Positions 9,319 to 18,468 of a stretch of DNA of 64,000 nucleotides are shown here, in pieces. The first letter of the stretch is position 1. Each line of letters opens with the position of its first letter. The DNA comes from Bacteroides mediterraneensis (GTDB taxonomy: Bacteria; Bacteroidota; Bacteroidia; Bacteroidales; Bacteroidaceae). A program made the translations under genes and the position numbers. The notes beneath the pieces are model-generated. The model had not been told where the DNA came from, made no database searches, and was given only the letters and a program-made list of their open reading frames with translations. The DNA lies in NCBI RefSeq assembly GCF_900128455.1, contig NZ_LT635783.1:3780359-3844358 (forward strand), read 5' to 3'.

Positions 9319-10311
9319 ATGAATAAAGAAGAATGGTTGAAAAAGGGTTATGTGGATGAACCCGTAGAAAAGAATCTCGACCTGAAGGCTGAGATTAAAA
9401 AGTTATGTCGTGAAAAAGAAGCGGTCATTTTAGGACACTTCTACCAGGCGGACGAAATACAGGAGATTGCCGACTTTATCGGCGACAGTCTGGCACTGGC
9501 ACAATGGGCTGCCAAAACGGATGCGAAAATCATTGTGATGTGTGGAGTTCACTTCATGGGTGAAACCGCGAAAATCCTTTGTCCGGACAAGAAAGTGCTG
9601 ATTCCCGACCTGAATGCCGGTTGTTCACTGGCCGACAGTTGTCCGGCCGACAAGTTTGCCGAATTTGTGAAGGCACATCCGGGATACAAAGTCATTTCGT
9701 ACGTCAATACCAGTGCGGCAGTCAAAGCGGTGACGGATGTGGTGGTAACTTCTACCAACGCCCGCCAGATTGTGGAAAGCTTCCCGGAAGATGAAAAGCT
9801 GATTTTCGGTCCCGACAAGAACCTTGGAAATTACATCAATTCCATTACCGGGCGTCAGATGTTGCTTTGGGACGGTGCCTGCCATGTGCACGAGAAATTC
9901 TCTGTAGAAAAGATTCTGGAAGTGAAAAAGCAGTATCCGGATGCAGAAATCCTGGTTCATCCGGAATGTAAGGGAGCTGTAGCGAAACTGGCCGACAAAA
10001 TCGGTTCGACGGCAGGATTGCTGAAATACGCCATGGCTAGTGACAAGAAAAACTTCATTGTGGCTACAGAAAGCGGCATTCTGTATGAAATGCGCAAGAA
10101 GTGTCCGGACAAGCACTTTATTCCAGCTCCGCCGGAAGACAGTACCTGCGCTTGCAACGAATGTAACTTCATGCGTTTGAACACACTGGAAAAACTGTAT
10201 AATACGCTGAAGTATGAATGGCCGGAAGTGAAGGTGGATGAAGCTGTGTCAAAAGAAGCCATCAAGCCTATCCAGAAGATGCTTGAAATATCTGCAAAGT
10301 TGGGACTGTGA
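9319..10311 (+). CDS. nadA: Quinolinate synthase
   Basis: Condenses iminoaspartate (from NadB) with dihydroxyacetone phosphate to quinolinate in de novo NAD synthesis. At 330 residues it has the normal length. It contains ILGHFYQADEIQEIADFIGDSLALAQ near the N-terminus and the three cysteine sites expected to hold the [4Fe-4S] cluster: C75 in VMCGVHFMG, the Cys in HPECKG, and one in the C-terminal CACNEC. nadB and nadC are not adjacent, so it is a stand-alone unit ending in the terminator at 10302-10331, whose hairpin includes the stop codon. Confidence 0.97.
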   Translation: MNKEEWLKKGYVDEPVEKNLDLKAEIKKLCREKEAVILGHFYQADEIQEIADFIGDSLALAQWAAKTDAKIIVMCGVHFMGETAKILCPDKKVLIPDLNAGCSLADSCPADKFAEFVKAHPGYKVISYVNTSAAVKAVTDVVVTSTNARQIVESFPEDEKLIFGPDKNLGNYINSITGRQMLLWDGACHVHEKFSVEKILEVKKQYPDAEILVHPECKGAVAKLADKIGSTAGLLKYAMASDKKNFIVATESGILYEMRKKCPDKHFIPAPPEDSTCACNECNFMRLNTLEKLYNTLKYEWPEVKVDEAVSKEAIKPIQKMLEISAKLGL

Positions 10312-10331
10312 TTACAGTCCCAATCTTTTTT
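10302..10331 (+). terminator. nadA terminator
   Basis: An 8-bp perfect stem, GGGACTGT-GATT-ACAGTCCC, followed by AATC and seven T. The nadA stop codon lies inside the hairpin. Confidence 0.88.
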
Positions 10332-10402
10332 GTTAAGGGCTTTTAATGACGATATCGTCCTTCTTAAAACATGTTATATAGCATAGATTTTAGAAGGAAT
10401 AA

Positions 10403-10433
10403 TTTGTAGATATCTGGAAAGTCCTTACCTTTG
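10403..10433 (+). promoter_or_regulatory. Promoter of small RNA copy 3
   Basis: TTTG (10403-10406), a 19-bp spacer and TACCTTTG (10426-10433): a full match to the Bacteroidetes consensus. Confidence 0.85.
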
Positions 10434-10439
10434 CACTGT

Positions 10440-10501
10440 GTTTTTCATAGTATTAGATTTAAGGTTAACAAAGGTTGGAGTTCAGCGGAACTCCTTTTTT
10501 T
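10440..10501 (+). ncRNA. Small RNA, three-copy family, copy 3
   Basis: A 62-nt predicted RNA, identical through the body to copy 1, ending in GGAGTTCAGCGGAACTCC (10477-10494) and seven T. Homology to the other copies continues for a few bases past the T tract (ATGTCC) and then stops. It lies about 110 nt after the nadA terminator and 83 nt before palindromic element copy B. Its complement contains CTTAAATCTAATACT followed by ATGAAAAACAC, resembling a Bacteroides gene start; see findings. Confidence 0.82.
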
Positions 10502-10583
10502 ATGTCCATACGTTTCCTCTTTTATTTATTGCCGGCAGGTGAATGTGTTACCGCAACATCGGTAAGCAGGAAACTGGCAGTTG

Positions 10584-10683
10584 TTTTTTACGTTTCCCTA
10601 CCCGGAAATCTACGTTTCTCTTACCGGAAACGTATGTTTCCCTAGGCGGAAACATACGTTTTCCGTCAGCAAAACATAAAAAA
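10584..10683. repeat. Nested-palindrome element, copy B
   Basis: Exactly 100 bp. The outer ends TTTTTTACGTTTCCC and AGCAAAACATAAAAAA are an imperfect inverted repeat. Three inner palindromes follow: CGGAAATCTACGTTTC, CGGAAACGTATGTTTCC and CGGAAACATACGTTTTCC. It sits between small RNA copy 3 and the tRNA-Asp promoter. No open frame of note. Confidence 0.8.
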
Positions 10684-10867
10684 TGTGGGAAAACCATCTT
10701 TTCTTGATAAGCACACTTTCAGATTTTATGGGGATGTATGAATGAAAGTAAGCCGATATCACATCTTGTTCCATTTTTTGAGTGGAAAAAAATTGTTCCG
10801 ATGATGCTTGAAAATCAATTATTTGTGATTTTTCGCCGAAAAAATATGAAAAAAAATGCTCGAAATG

Positions 10868-10898
10868 TTTGTGGGTTTCAAAAAATGCACTACCTTTG
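10868..10898 (+). promoter_or_regulatory. tRNA-Asp promoter
   Basis: TTTG (10868-10871), a 19-bp spacer and TACCTTTG (10891-10898), about 43 bp upstream of the mature tRNA. Perfect consensus. Confidence 0.85.
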
Positions 10899-10940
10899 CA
10901 ACCGCAATCGAGAGAGAAAGCAACGAAAGAAAAACTTAAT

Positions 10941-11014
10941 GGTGCGTTAGTTCAGTTGGTTAGAATACATGCCTGTCACGCATGGGGTCACGGGTTCGAG
11001 TCCCGTACGCACCG
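10941..11014 (+). tRNA. tRNA-Asp (GTC)
   Basis: A complete cloverleaf. The acceptor stem pairs GGTGCGT with ACGCACC and is followed by discriminator G. The anticodon stem-loop is CATGC-CTGTCAC-GCATG with anticodon GTC at 10975-10977, and the T arm is ACGGG-TTCGAGT-CCCGT. CCA is not encoded. Transcribed alone from the promoter at 10868-10898. Confidence 0.97.
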
Positions 11015-11023
11015 CGATATATG

Positions 11024-11060
11024 AAGCTCTGATTCAGAAAAGAATCAGAGCTTTTTTATT
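11024..11060 (+). terminator. tRNA-Asp terminator
   Basis: AAGCTCTGATTC pairs perfectly with GAATCAGAGCTT across a 6-nt loop and runs into TTTTTTATTTT. Confidence 0.9.
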
Positions 11061-11094
11061 TTCGGTAGTTTCAGCCATTGGAAGGAGAGAAGTT

Positions 11095-11511
11095 ATGTGG
11101 AAATATTATGCTTTATTGTCGGCTTTTTTTGCCGCACTGACAGCCATTTTTGCCAAAGTAGGTGTGAAGAATATCAACTCAGACTTGGCCACAGCGATTC
11201 GAACCAGTGTTATTTTGCTGATTACTTGGGGAATTGTATTTTCTGAACGTCAAGTGGTGAATGTAAAGCATGTGGATACACATACCTGGCTTTTTTTAAT
11301 ATTGTCGGGTGCGGCTACCGGTTTGTCCTGGTTGTTTTATTTTAAGGCTTTGCAGACAGGCGATGTATCAAGAGTGGCGCCTATTGACAAACTGAGCGTG
11401 GTAATAACCATTTGCCTGTCTTTCCTGTTTTTGAGGGAACCGGTCAGCTTGAGAGTGATTGTGGGAGCGGCGTTAATTACGTGTGGCAGCATCGTCATGC
11501 TCTTGAAATAA
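11095..11511 (+). CDS. Small EamA/DMT-type membrane protein
   Basis: 138 residues with four or five hydrophobic segments, about half the size of a full drug/metabolite transporter, so it probably acts as a dimer. MWKYYALLSAFFAALTAIFAKVG at the N-terminus and FYFKALQTGDVSRVAPIDKLS in the second half are characteristic of the EamA fold. The start at 11095 is preceded by an unusually good Shine-Dalgarno (AAGGAG, 11082-11087), which decides against the frame extending back into the tRNA gene. Since the tRNA terminator lies just upstream, its own promoter must be within about 35 bp or expression depends on readthrough. The substrate is unknown. Confidence 0.87.
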   Translation: MWKYYALLSAFFAALTAIFAKVGVKNINSDLATAIRTSVILLITWGIVFSERQVVNVKHVDTHTWLFLILSGAATGLSWLFYFKALQTGDVSRVAPIDKLSVVITICLSFLFLREPVSLRVIVGAALITCGSIVMLLK

Positions 11512-11512
11512 A

Positions 11513-11556
11513 ACGAAGGATGCCTTCGTGACAGCTTTGTCACTGGGGCACCCTTC
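11513..11556. terminator. Hairpin between convergent genes
   Basis: ACGAAGG-ATG-CCTTCGT is directly followed by GTGACA-GCT-TTGTCAC. A longer alternative fold pairs GAAGG-TGCC-GTGACA with its counterpart ending GGCA-CCTTC. There is no strong T tract. It lies between the EamA gene and the convergent small secreted protein. Confidence 0.5.
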
Positions 11557-11582
11557 TTCTGAACTCAAATCATAATTAGTGC

Positions 11583-11885
11583 TTATTCTTGTACTTCACC
11601 TTTTTCGTTGTAAATCAACGTCGCGGTGTTTTCTTCCTGGTCGGCCAGTTCCACCTTGTAAGTTTTTACACCGTCTGTTTCTTCTACGTATGCTGCTTTG
11701 AGAGTCCATTCTGCATAATCTTTTGTGATGGCATCCTGAACAGCTTGAGGAAGATCTTTTACATCAATGGGTTTGAATTCGTTGACTACGTTTACAGTGT
11801 CCACATTTGCGTTCAGGTTTTCTGCAAATACTACTGAAGTTCCTAATCCCATTACCAATGCTACTGCTACAAATAACTTTTTCAT
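11583..11885 (-). CDS. Small secreted PepSY-like protein
   Basis: 100 residues with a clear signal peptide (MKKLFVAVALVMGLGTSVVFA). The mature part contains DLPQAVQDAITKDYAEWTLKAAYVEE and ends with a strand pair, KTYKVELADQEENTATLIYNEKGEVQ. This matches the PepSY-like/BLIP-like fold common in small periplasmic Bacteroides proteins. The function is not known for these short family members; binding of a partner protein is a family-level guess. Upstream (11886-11960, minus strand) I find no convincing promoter. Confidence 0.75.
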   Translation of the reverse strand: MKKLFVAVALVMGLGTSVVFAENLNANVDTVNVVNEFKPIDVKDLPQAVQDAITKDYAEWTLKAAYVEETDGVKTYKVELADQEENTATLIYNEKGEVQE

Positions 11886-12353
11886 ATTGCTTTTAATTTA
11901 AATAGTTAGTAAATAAGTTTTACACTGATTGTAGTTCAAAGGCGGTGCCAAACTTTTTGATTTTTATTAAAATGTTGATAATCAGATTTATGTCTGTTTT
12001 CCGTTTTGAGGATTCGGGTAAAAAGTGTGTAATTTATTCCCACTTATCTGTGGATAATATGTACAATTCTACAAAGGAGGCTGGGGAAAGAGAAGAAAGT
12101 TCATATAGAAAAACGTCCTGATGCCAATGGAGAAAAATAAAGAGGAAGCAATTGAAACAAATGATAAAGAATCTAATAAAATGAATTTTTCTTCTATATA
12201 TATTCAATTTTTATTGTACTTTTGCCGCTCCTTAATGAAAGCAGAGTAATATCTGCGGTAAATATGATTAAAATCATTTTTTGTTTTTAGAGAAGAGAGT
12301 ACATCTGGCATCTACGTCGGTAGGATGAGTTTATTGTAAATTTAGATAACCCT
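11886..12353. other. Intergenic region before the LRR lipoprotein gene
   Basis: 468 bp without a supported gene. A -7 box TACTTTTG at 12217-12224 probably drives the plus-strand lipoprotein gene with a leader of about 120 nt. In that leader GCAGA...TCTGC can pair near 12240, and ATGATT-AA-AATCAT followed by a T-rich run near 12263-12288 could be a weak attenuator. TGTGGATAA near 12050 matches a DnaA box but is isolated. Confidence 0.35.
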
Positions 12354-13700
12354 ATGAACATGTGTAAAATTTTGTCCGTAGCTTTATTAGGTATTTGTGT
12401 ACTTCTTTTTGGTTGTAAAAAAGAGAGACTTTCAGAGAATGACAATTCTTCCATTGTGGAAATTACGGTGTGTAATTCAAAAGGAGAATTATTGGAAAAT
12501 CAGCTTGTCAAGATGTATGACGAGGCTACTTATGAAACTTTTAAGGAAAAACAGACTACCAAAGCTTTATGTGAGGTAATGACTGATAAGAATGGAAAGG
12601 CTACTTTTGTATTGGAGCGTCAGAAATGGTTTGCTGGAACGAAATCCAGAGAACTGATGTTTGTGGTGCTGGACACTTTGGATGCAGCAAATTATGCCTG
12701 GTGGAGCAAGGGAGGAACCGTAACTGCCGGCCAGAAACAGTCGTTTAAAATAGAGGTGGACCGGCAGAAGGCAGGAGAGAAGACTGCCGAGAGTCTGTTT
12801 TTGATGGAAGATGGCGTACTCAAAGGTATAAAAGATAAGAACGTGTCGCAGGTGATACTTCCTGCAGAAGTGAAAAGTATCGCTCCAGGAGCCTTTTGGG
12901 AGTCGAACGTGGAATCTTTGGTACTCAATGAAGGATTAGAGTCGATTGGGGTACAAGCGTTCGCCAGATGTAAGAAATTGGTTTCTGTCTCCTTCCCGTC
13001 ATCGTTGAAAGTAATCGAAAAGCATGCGTTTGAAGATTGCGTGGCCTTGGCGAAATTAAATCTTTCGAAAACGCATGTGGAAGAGATTGGTTCGAATGCG
13101 TTCCGTGAAACAGGCTTGAAGAGTGTGGCATTTCCTTCTTCTTTGAAAAAAATAGGTCCACAAGTTTTTTTGAAGACCCAACTGGAAAATGTGGTACTTC
13201 CGGCAGAGGTACAAGAGGTTGGCCCAGAAGCTTTCCGGGAAGTCGTAACACTGAAGTCAATTACTCTTCCGAACAACATACAAAAGATAGGTTGGCAGGC
13301 TTTTTACGGTTGTACTAAGCTGGAAAATGTGAATTATACCGGTTCTATGAAATCAGCCAATGGAGTAGTGGAAAGTGCGGCTTTTGAGGGCTGTGAGGCT
13401 TTGACTCGAATCATCCTTCCGCAAAGTGTGGCGGAAGTTCAAGAAGGTATATTCATTGAATGTCCCCGCTTGAAGCAAATCATCCTTCCTGAGTCTGTGA
13501 AAAAAATTGGAGGTTATGGACTGAGAACGAACTATTCTGTGGAAAAGATTGTGTTTAAAGGTTACGAACCACCTGCTCTTGAAGAAACTTCCTTACCTTT
13601 TGTAGATGATATCACTTCTATCGTGGTGCCTAAGGGTAAGCTCGAGGCGTATAAAGCTGCGTATGCAGATTATCATAAAATCATGGTTGAAAACCTCTAA
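12354..13700 (+). CDS. BspA-like leucine-rich repeat lipoprotein
   Basis: 448 residues. The N-terminus is a lipoprotein signal with lipobox LLFGC (Cys near residue 21), so it is likely anchored in the outer membrane. Residues about 30-130 form an Ig/carboxypeptidase-regulatory-like region (VEITVCNSKGELLENQLVKMYD, DKNGKATFVL). From about 150 to the end run LRR_5/BspA-type repeats of about 23 residues, with recurring elements such as IAPGAFWES, IGVQAFARCKKL, IEKHAFEDC, IGSNAFRETG and IGWQAFYGCTKL. BspA proteins of Bacteroidetes are surface adhesins in some species; the ligand here is unknown. It stands alone between a long leader and the hairpin at 13720. Confidence 0.88.
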   Translation: MNMCKILSVALLGICVLLFGCKKERLSENDNSSIVEITVCNSKGELLENQLVKMYDEATYETFKEKQTTKALCEVMTDKNGKATFVLERQKWFAGTKSRELMFVVLDTLDAANYAWWSKGGTVTAGQKQSFKIEVDRQKAGEKTAESLFLMEDGVLKGIKDKNVSQVILPAEVKSIAPGAFWESNVESLVLNEGLESIGVQAFARCKKLVSVSFPSSLKVIEKHAFEDCVALAKLNLSKTHVEEIGSNAFRETGLKSVAFPSSLKKIGPQVFLKTQLENVVLPAEVQEVGPEAFREVVTLKSITLPNNIQKIGWQAFYGCTKLENVNYTGSMKSANGVVESAAFEGCEALTRIILPQSVAEVQEGIFIECPRLKQIILPESVKKIGGYGLRTNYSVEKIVFKGYEPPALEETSLPFVDDITSIVVPKGKLEAYKAAYADYHKIMVENL

Positions 13701-13719
13701 CATCTGTTATATATAAGGA

Positions 13720-13766
13720 GACAACGTGTACGGCTACCTTTTTTAAAGGCAAGTGTACGCGTTGTC
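13720..13766 (+). terminator. Hairpin after the LRR gene
   Basis: GACAACG-GTAC pairs with GTAC-CGTTGTC with one mismatch, and an inner CCTTT...AAAGG helix extends it. It lacks a clean T tract. It shares the CGTGTAC motif with the terminator at 14825-14873. Confidence 0.5.
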
Positions 13767-13834
13767 ATGTTTATGTGATATGCCTTTGAAAAAGGGCTGT
13801 TGAAGATGTCAAAATAGAAAAATGTGTTTCTATT

Positions 13835-13864
13835 TTTGATTGCATCCAGCTTTTGTTATCTTTG
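13835..13864 (+). promoter_or_regulatory. Promoter of the MBL-fold lipoprotein gene
   Basis: TTTG (13835-13838), an 18-bp spacer and TATCTTTG (13857-13864), about 47 bp before the start codon. Confidence 0.7.
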
Positions 13865-13910
13865 TGGAGAAGCCTGAAGGGTATGGGTTATACGTAAAAA
13901 TGAGATAACA

Positions 13911-14795
13911 ATGAAAAACAGTAGGTGGAATTATGTTGCAGCAATGGTGGCTGCAGTGTTGTTTGTCGGTTGCGGCGGACAATCCAAACAAAAAACAGAG
14001 AGCGAGATGAATACAGACAGTACAAAAGTGGCATACGGCGAGATTCAGATGCAGAAGGACAGTATGTTGGCTACACTGACACTGGATGGAATGAAGGTGA
14101 CATGGATTCGTGACAACGTTCAGCCACGTTTGATGCCGCGTACCTTGTTTCCCGATGCCAGTGACGCTCAGATAGACAGTCTTTCTTTACAGAACGGGGT
14201 ACCTGCTTCTATCAGTACCTTCTTGGTTGAAAAGGATGGCGTGCGCATGCTTTTCGATACCGGAATGGGGGCACCCGATAGCCGGTTGCTCGAGGGTTTG
14301 AAAGCTTTGCACATCCATCCGGAAGATATCAACTACTTGTTCATAACCCATTTTCATGGGGATCACATCGGTGGCATGATGAAAAACGACAGTGTGGCTT
14401 TTCCACGTGCGGAAGTATATGCTTCCCAGCTGGAATACGATGCGTGGATGAAGATGCCGGCCGACCAGAAAGCACAGGTAGAGAAAACCATGAAGGCTTA
14501 CAAGGACCGTTTGCATCTCTTTGTTTTCGGGGATACGCTACCGGAAAATGTAATAGCCATGAATGCGGTGGGACATACGCCCGGACACACGGTGTTCCAA
14601 GTGGGAAAACTGTTGGTAATAGGAGATTTGTTCCATGGAGCAGCCTTGCAGCTGGCACATCCGGAAATCTGTGCACAGTATGACATGGACAAGAAAGGAG
14701 CCGTAAAGAGCCGTAAGTATTACTTGCAATATGCCCGGGAGAACGGGCTGACAATGGCGGGCATGCACCTGCCGGTGCCGGCTTTTATGAAGTGA
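13911..14795 (+). CDS. MBL-fold metallo-hydrolase lipoprotein
   Basis: 294 residues. The signal sequence ends in lipobox LFVGC (Cys near 21) followed by GG and a Gln/Lys-rich tether. The metallo-beta-lactamase fold shows the HxHxDH zinc motif THFHGDHIGG (H147, H149, D151, H152), a second histidine in VGHTPGHTVF and the metal-bridging aspartate in VIGDLFHGAAL. This layout fits periplasmic MBL hydrolases related to lactonases/quorum-quenching enzymes, but the substrate cannot be assigned. Single gene with its own promoter and terminator. Confidence 0.88.
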   Translation: MKNSRWNYVAAMVAAVLFVGCGGQSKQKTESEMNTDSTKVAYGEIQMQKDSMLATLTLDGMKVTWIRDNVQPRLMPRTLFPDASDAQIDSLSLQNGVPASISTFLVEKDGVRMLFDTGMGAPDSRLLEGLKALHIHPEDINYLFITHFHGDHIGGMMKNDSVAFPRAEVYASQLEYDAWMKMPADQKAQVEKTMKAYKDRLHLFVFGDTLPENVIAMNAVGHTPGHTVFQVGKLLVIGDLFHGAALQLAHPEICAQYDMDKKGAVKSRKYYLQYARENGLTMAGMHLPVPAFMK

Positions 14796-14824
14796 GAAAA
14801 AAGGACGTATAGATGAATAAACAG

Positions 14825-14873
14825 ACAGCGTGTACAAATGCTTTTCAAGCAGGCGTACACGCTGTTATTTTTA
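14825..14873 (+). terminator. Terminator after the MBL gene
   Basis: ACAGCGTGTAC (14825-14835) pairs perfectly with GTACACGCTGT (14855-14865), followed by TTATTTTT. The next gene is convergent, so it may serve both. Confidence 0.8.
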
Positions 14874-14890
14874 GGGTGAGATGTACTTTT

Positions 14891-15670
14891 TCAATAAGAA
14901 GCACTGGCTTCGATACCGGCTTCTTTTACCAGCCGGACAATGCGGTCCAGTTCCTCGTGAGTGGCTTTCTGGAGTTTCCGGTCGGGGGTTTCCCGGTCGA
15001 TGGTATAGACCATCACCTGACGGGGACGAATCTGTTTGATGGCTTCCAGCCAAGGCAGTACATACTTGTCGGTGGTATTGTCCACATCTTTACCTTCGTC
15101 GGTAGTACCTTTCAGGAAAATTGTCTGGATAATCAGGTTGCCGTGGAAAGCCTTCAGACCTTCAATGATATCTTCTACCTGATAATTTCCGGTCGGTCGG
15201 TCGACGGTCTGTATATAGTCCGGGTCTACCGTATCCAGTTTCAGAATGTTGTTGTCTACTTTGTTCAGGGCTGCAAAGACCTTTGGATGGTGGATAAAAG
15301 TAGAGTTGCTCAATACGCTGACTTTGGCATTGGGAAAATACTTGTCGCGCAAAGCCAGGGTGTCGTCAATGATTTCCGGGAAATACGGGTTGGCAGTCGG
15401 TTCTCCATTGCCGGCAAAAGTCAGCACATCCGGAGAGGGACCGTTTTCCTTCATTTCAGCCAGGCGTTTTTCGAGTGCTTCACGCACGGCTTCACGGGTT
15501 TGTACTTTCTGTCTCGGACGAAAGTCCTTGTTGTATCCGCATTCACAATAAATGCAGTCGAACGTACAGAATTTGCCGTCGGCGGGAAGCAGGTTAATAC
15601 CAAGCGATACGCCCAAACGGCGGCTGTGGATAGGGCCGAAGATAGGGGCCGGATAAATAATGGTTGACAT
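14891..15670 (-). CDS. Radical SAM protein
   Basis: 259 residues. The CX3CX2C iron-sulfur motif is FCTFDCIYC (C35, C39, C42), followed by glycine-rich SAM contacts (LTFAGNGEPTANPYFPEI). The overall pattern (RRLGVSLGINLLP before the cluster, a small-molecule-like barrel after it) resembles the COG0731 group, distantly related to the wyosine enzyme TYW1. The reaction in bacteria is not established as far as I know. It starts 12 nt after the mutS stop, so the two are almost certainly co-transcribed; a functional link to mismatch repair is not implied. Confidence 0.87.
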   Translation of the reverse strand: MSTIIYPAPIFGPIHSRRLGVSLGINLLPADGKFCTFDCIYCECGYNKDFRPRQKVQTREAVREALEKRLAEMKENGPSPDVLTFAGNGEPTANPYFPEIIDDTLALRDKYFPNAKVSVLSNSTFIHHPKVFAALNKVDNNILKLDTVDPDYIQTVDRPTGNYQVEDIIEGLKAFHGNLIIQTIFLKGTTDEGKDVDNTTDKYVLPWLEAIKQIRPRQVMVYTIDRETPDRKLQKATHEELDRIVRLVKEAGIEASASY

Positions 15671-15682
15671 AAGCGTTACGGT

Positions 15683-18304
15683 TTATCTTCCTTTTACTAT
15701 TTTTTTGATGTCATTCAGTTTGTTCAGTGCCTCCAGGGGGGTGAGGTTATTCACGTCCAGGTTCAGGATTTCATCACGAATCTGACACAGTACGGGATCA
15801 TCCAACTGGAAGAAACTCAACTGTATTCCGTCGGAAGAAGCCTGTTTGGCCGGTTGTGGCTTTGCGGAAATTCCTTCCTGGCGGTTTTCTGCTTCCAGCT
15901 GATGCAGGATTTCATCGGCACGTTTCACAATGGATTTCGGCATACCTGCCATTTTGGCCACATGAATACCGAAGGAGTGTGCACTTCCGCCACGTTCCAG
16001 TTTGCGGAGGAAAATGACCTTGTTGTCTACTTCCTTGACCGACACGTTGTAGTTTTTGATGCGCTTGAACTGTCCTTCCATGTCGTTCAGTTCGTGGTAG
16101 TGGGTGGCGAATAACGTACGAGCCCGGGCTTTCTTATGCTCATGGATGTGTTCCACAATAGCCCAGGCAATGGAAATACCGTCGTAAGTGGAAGTTCCTC
16201 TACCCAGTTCGTCGAAAAGTACCAGACTTCTTGGTGAGATGTTGTTCAGAATATTGGCCGCCTCGTTCATTTCGACCATGAAAGTAGATTCGCCCACGGA
16301 AATGTTGTCGCTTGCTCCCACACGGGTGAAAATCTTATCCACCAATCCGATGTGGGCGCTCTCGGCAGGTACGAAACAACCGATTTGTGCCATGAGGGTA
16401 ATCAGGGCTGTCTGACGGAGCAGGGCAGACTTACCGGCCATGTTCGGTCCCGTAATGATGATAATCTGCTGCTCTTCCGTGTCGAGATATACATCGTTGG
16501 CAATGTATTTTTCTCCCGGAGGAAGCTGTTTCTCAATCACCGGATGGCGTCCCTGACGGATATCGAGTACATCGTCATCCACCACATTCGGGCGAATGTA
16601 CTTATTGGCACGGGCCACGTTGGCAAACGACAGCAGACAGTCCAGCCGGGCTATCTGTGTGGCGTTGATTTGGATGGCCGGGATGAATTCTGCCAGGTCG
16701 GTGACCAGTTCGTTATATAATCGGGTTTCCAGAATCAGAATCTTGTCTTCCGCTCCTAAAATCTTTTCTTCATATTCTTTCAGTTCCTGCGTGATGTAAC
16801 GTTCTGCATTGACCAGTGTCTGCTTGCGTATCCATTCGGCCGGTACCTTGTCCTTGTGTGTATTGCGTACTTCGATATAGTAACCGAATACGTTGTTGTA
16901 AGCGATTTTCAGGCTAGGAATACCTGTCAGCTCACTTTCCCGTTGCTGGATTTGCAGCAGGTAGTCTTTGCCGGAATACGCAATCTTGCGCAATTCATCC
17001 AGCTCCGCGTTGACGCCGTCGGCAATTACCCCGCCTTTGTTGACCAGCAGGGGAGGGTCGTTGGTTATTTCTTTGGCAATTTTGTCGCGGATGGAAGCAC
17101 AAAGATTCAGTTGTTCGCCAATACGGCGTAGACTGGGATTGTCAGCGTTCAGGCACGCATTCTTAATCGGTTCGATGGCCTGAAGAGCTATCTTCAGCTG
17201 TACCACCTCACGAGGTGAGATACGTCCTACGGCCGCTTTCGAACTGAGTCGTTCCAAATCACCTATCTGATGCAGTTTCTCTTCGATGAAATCCTTGAAA
17301 TCCGGTTCCTTAAAAAAGAACTCCACTACATCCAACCGTTCGTTGATGGGTTTGATGTCCTTTAGAGGGAACACAATCCAGCGTTTCAACATTCGAGCTC
17401 CCATCGGGCTGATAGTATGGTCGATGATATCCAGCAGGGAAGTACCCCCTTCGTTCATACTGTCAATCAGTTCCAGACTGCGTACGGTGAATTTATCCAG
17501 TCGCACGTAGCGGTCTTCCTCGATACGGGAGAGTGACGTGATGTGTCCAATCTGGTAATGCTGGGTCATGTCGAGGTACTGAAGAATGGCTCCGGAAGCA
17601 ATGATGCCATTGTGCAGATTTTCCACTCCAAAACCTTTGAGGTTCTTGGTTTCAAAGTGCTTCAGTAACTTTTCTCGGGCAGAAGTCTCATTGAACACCC
17701 AATCCTCCAGTTCGAACGTGAAGAACTTGTTGCCAAAGTTTCCTTCGAACATAGGCTTTTTACCCCGTTCGAAAAGCACCTCTTTCGGTGCGAAGTTGTT
17801 CAGAAGTTTGTCAATATAATCGGTAGGTCCTTCGGAAGTGAGGAATTCACCGGTTGATATGTCGAGAAAGGAAATACCGCAGGCTGTTTTGCCGAAATAC
17901 ACGGCAGCCAGGAAGTTGTTTTCTTTGTACGACAACACATTGTCGTTGATGGCCACACCGGGAGTCACCAGTTCCGTAATTCCACGTTTGACGAGTTTTT
18001 TTGTGGTTTTCGGGTCTTCCAGCTGGTCGCAGATGGCTACTCTTCGTCCGGCACGAATCAGCTTGGGCAAGTATGTATCGAGGGCATGGTGAGGAAATCC
18101 AGCCATTTCTACTGTCTTGCTTTGTCCGTTGGCACGTTTTGTTAAAGTGATTCCCAGAATCTCGGCTGCTGCCACGGCATCTTCGGAATAAGTTTCATAA
18201 AAGTCTCCGCACCGGAAAAGCATGATGGCATCCGGGTGTTTGGCTTTTAAATCAAAATATTGTTTCATCATCGGGGTCAATACCACCTCTGTATCTTTAG
18301 CCAC
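15683..18304 (-). CDS. mutS: DNA mismatch repair protein MutS
   Basis: Recognises base mismatches and small loops and recruits MutL in an ATP-dependent way. At 873 residues it is full length. The mismatch-wedging motif appears as [11 protein letters not shown] (about 29-39). The ABC-type ATPase has Walker [11 protein letters not shown] near residue 617, the [12 protein letters not shown]alker B/signature region, and the FATHYHEL switch histidine. The start codon is GTG at 18304, preceded by AAAGGA at a good distance, an exception to the usual lack of Shine-Dalgarno sequences in this window. A -7 box TATCTTTG lies at plus-strand 18343-18350. Confidence 0.97.
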   Translation of the reverse strand: MAKDTEVVLTPMMKQYFDLKAKHPDAIMLFRCGDFYETYSEDAVAAAEILGITLTKRANGQSKTVEMAGFPHHALDTYLPKLIRAGRRVAICDQLEDPKTTKKLVKRGITELVTPGVAINDNVLSYKENNFLAAVYFGKTACGISFLDISTGEFLTSEGPTDYIDKLLNNFAPKEVLFERGKKPMFEGNFGNKFFTFELEDWVFNETSAREKLLKHFETKNLKGFGVENLHNGIIASGAILQYLDMTQHYQIGHITSLSRIEEDRYVRLDKFTVRSLELIDSMNEGGTSLLDIIDHTISPMGARMLKRWIVFPLKDIKPINERLDVVEFFFKEPDFKDFIEEKLHQIGDLERLSSKAAVGRISPREVVQLKIALQAIEPIKNACLNADNPSLRRIGEQLNLCASIRDKIAKEITNDPPLLVNKGGVIADGVNAELDELRKIAYSGKDYLLQIQQRESELTGIPSLKIAYNNVFGYYIEVRNTHKDKVPAEWIRKQTLVNAERYITQELKEYEEKILGAEDKILILETRLYNELVTDLAEFIPAIQINATQIARLDCLLSFANVARANKYIRPNVVDDDVLDIRQGRHPVIEKQLPPGEKYIANDVYLDTEEQQIIIITGPNMAGKSALLRQTALITLMAQIGCFVPAESAHIGLVDKIFTRVGASDNISVGESTFMVEMNEAANILNNISPRSLVLFDELGRGTSTYDGISIAWAIVEHIHEHKKARARTLFATHYHELNDMEGQFKRIKNYNVSVKEVDNKVIFLRKLERGGSAHSFGIHVAKMAGMPKSIVKRADEILHQLEAENRQEGISAKPQPAKQASSDGIQLSFFQLDDPVLCQIRDEILNLDVNNLTPLEALNKLNDIKKIVKGR

Positions 18305-18468
18305 GGTTCAGTCCTTTCTTTTTTAGTTCATGATATTTCCTGCAAAGATACTTTAAAAGCCCGAAATGAAAAAAGATATTTTTTAGGATGCTATTTAAAT
18401 TCAGTTTAAAAAACGAAAACGGGAGCCGGAATTTCCTTAGCTTTGTGGAAATTTAATGTTAAGAGATT

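Noticed and set aside
10969..11094. N-terminal extension of the EamA protein into tRNA-Asp
   Set aside because: It would translate the tRNA and its terminator; the start at 11095 has a good Shine-Dalgarno.
14813..15667. 284-codon plus-strand frame
   Set aside because: Antisense to the radical SAM gene, which has a full CX3CX2C motif.
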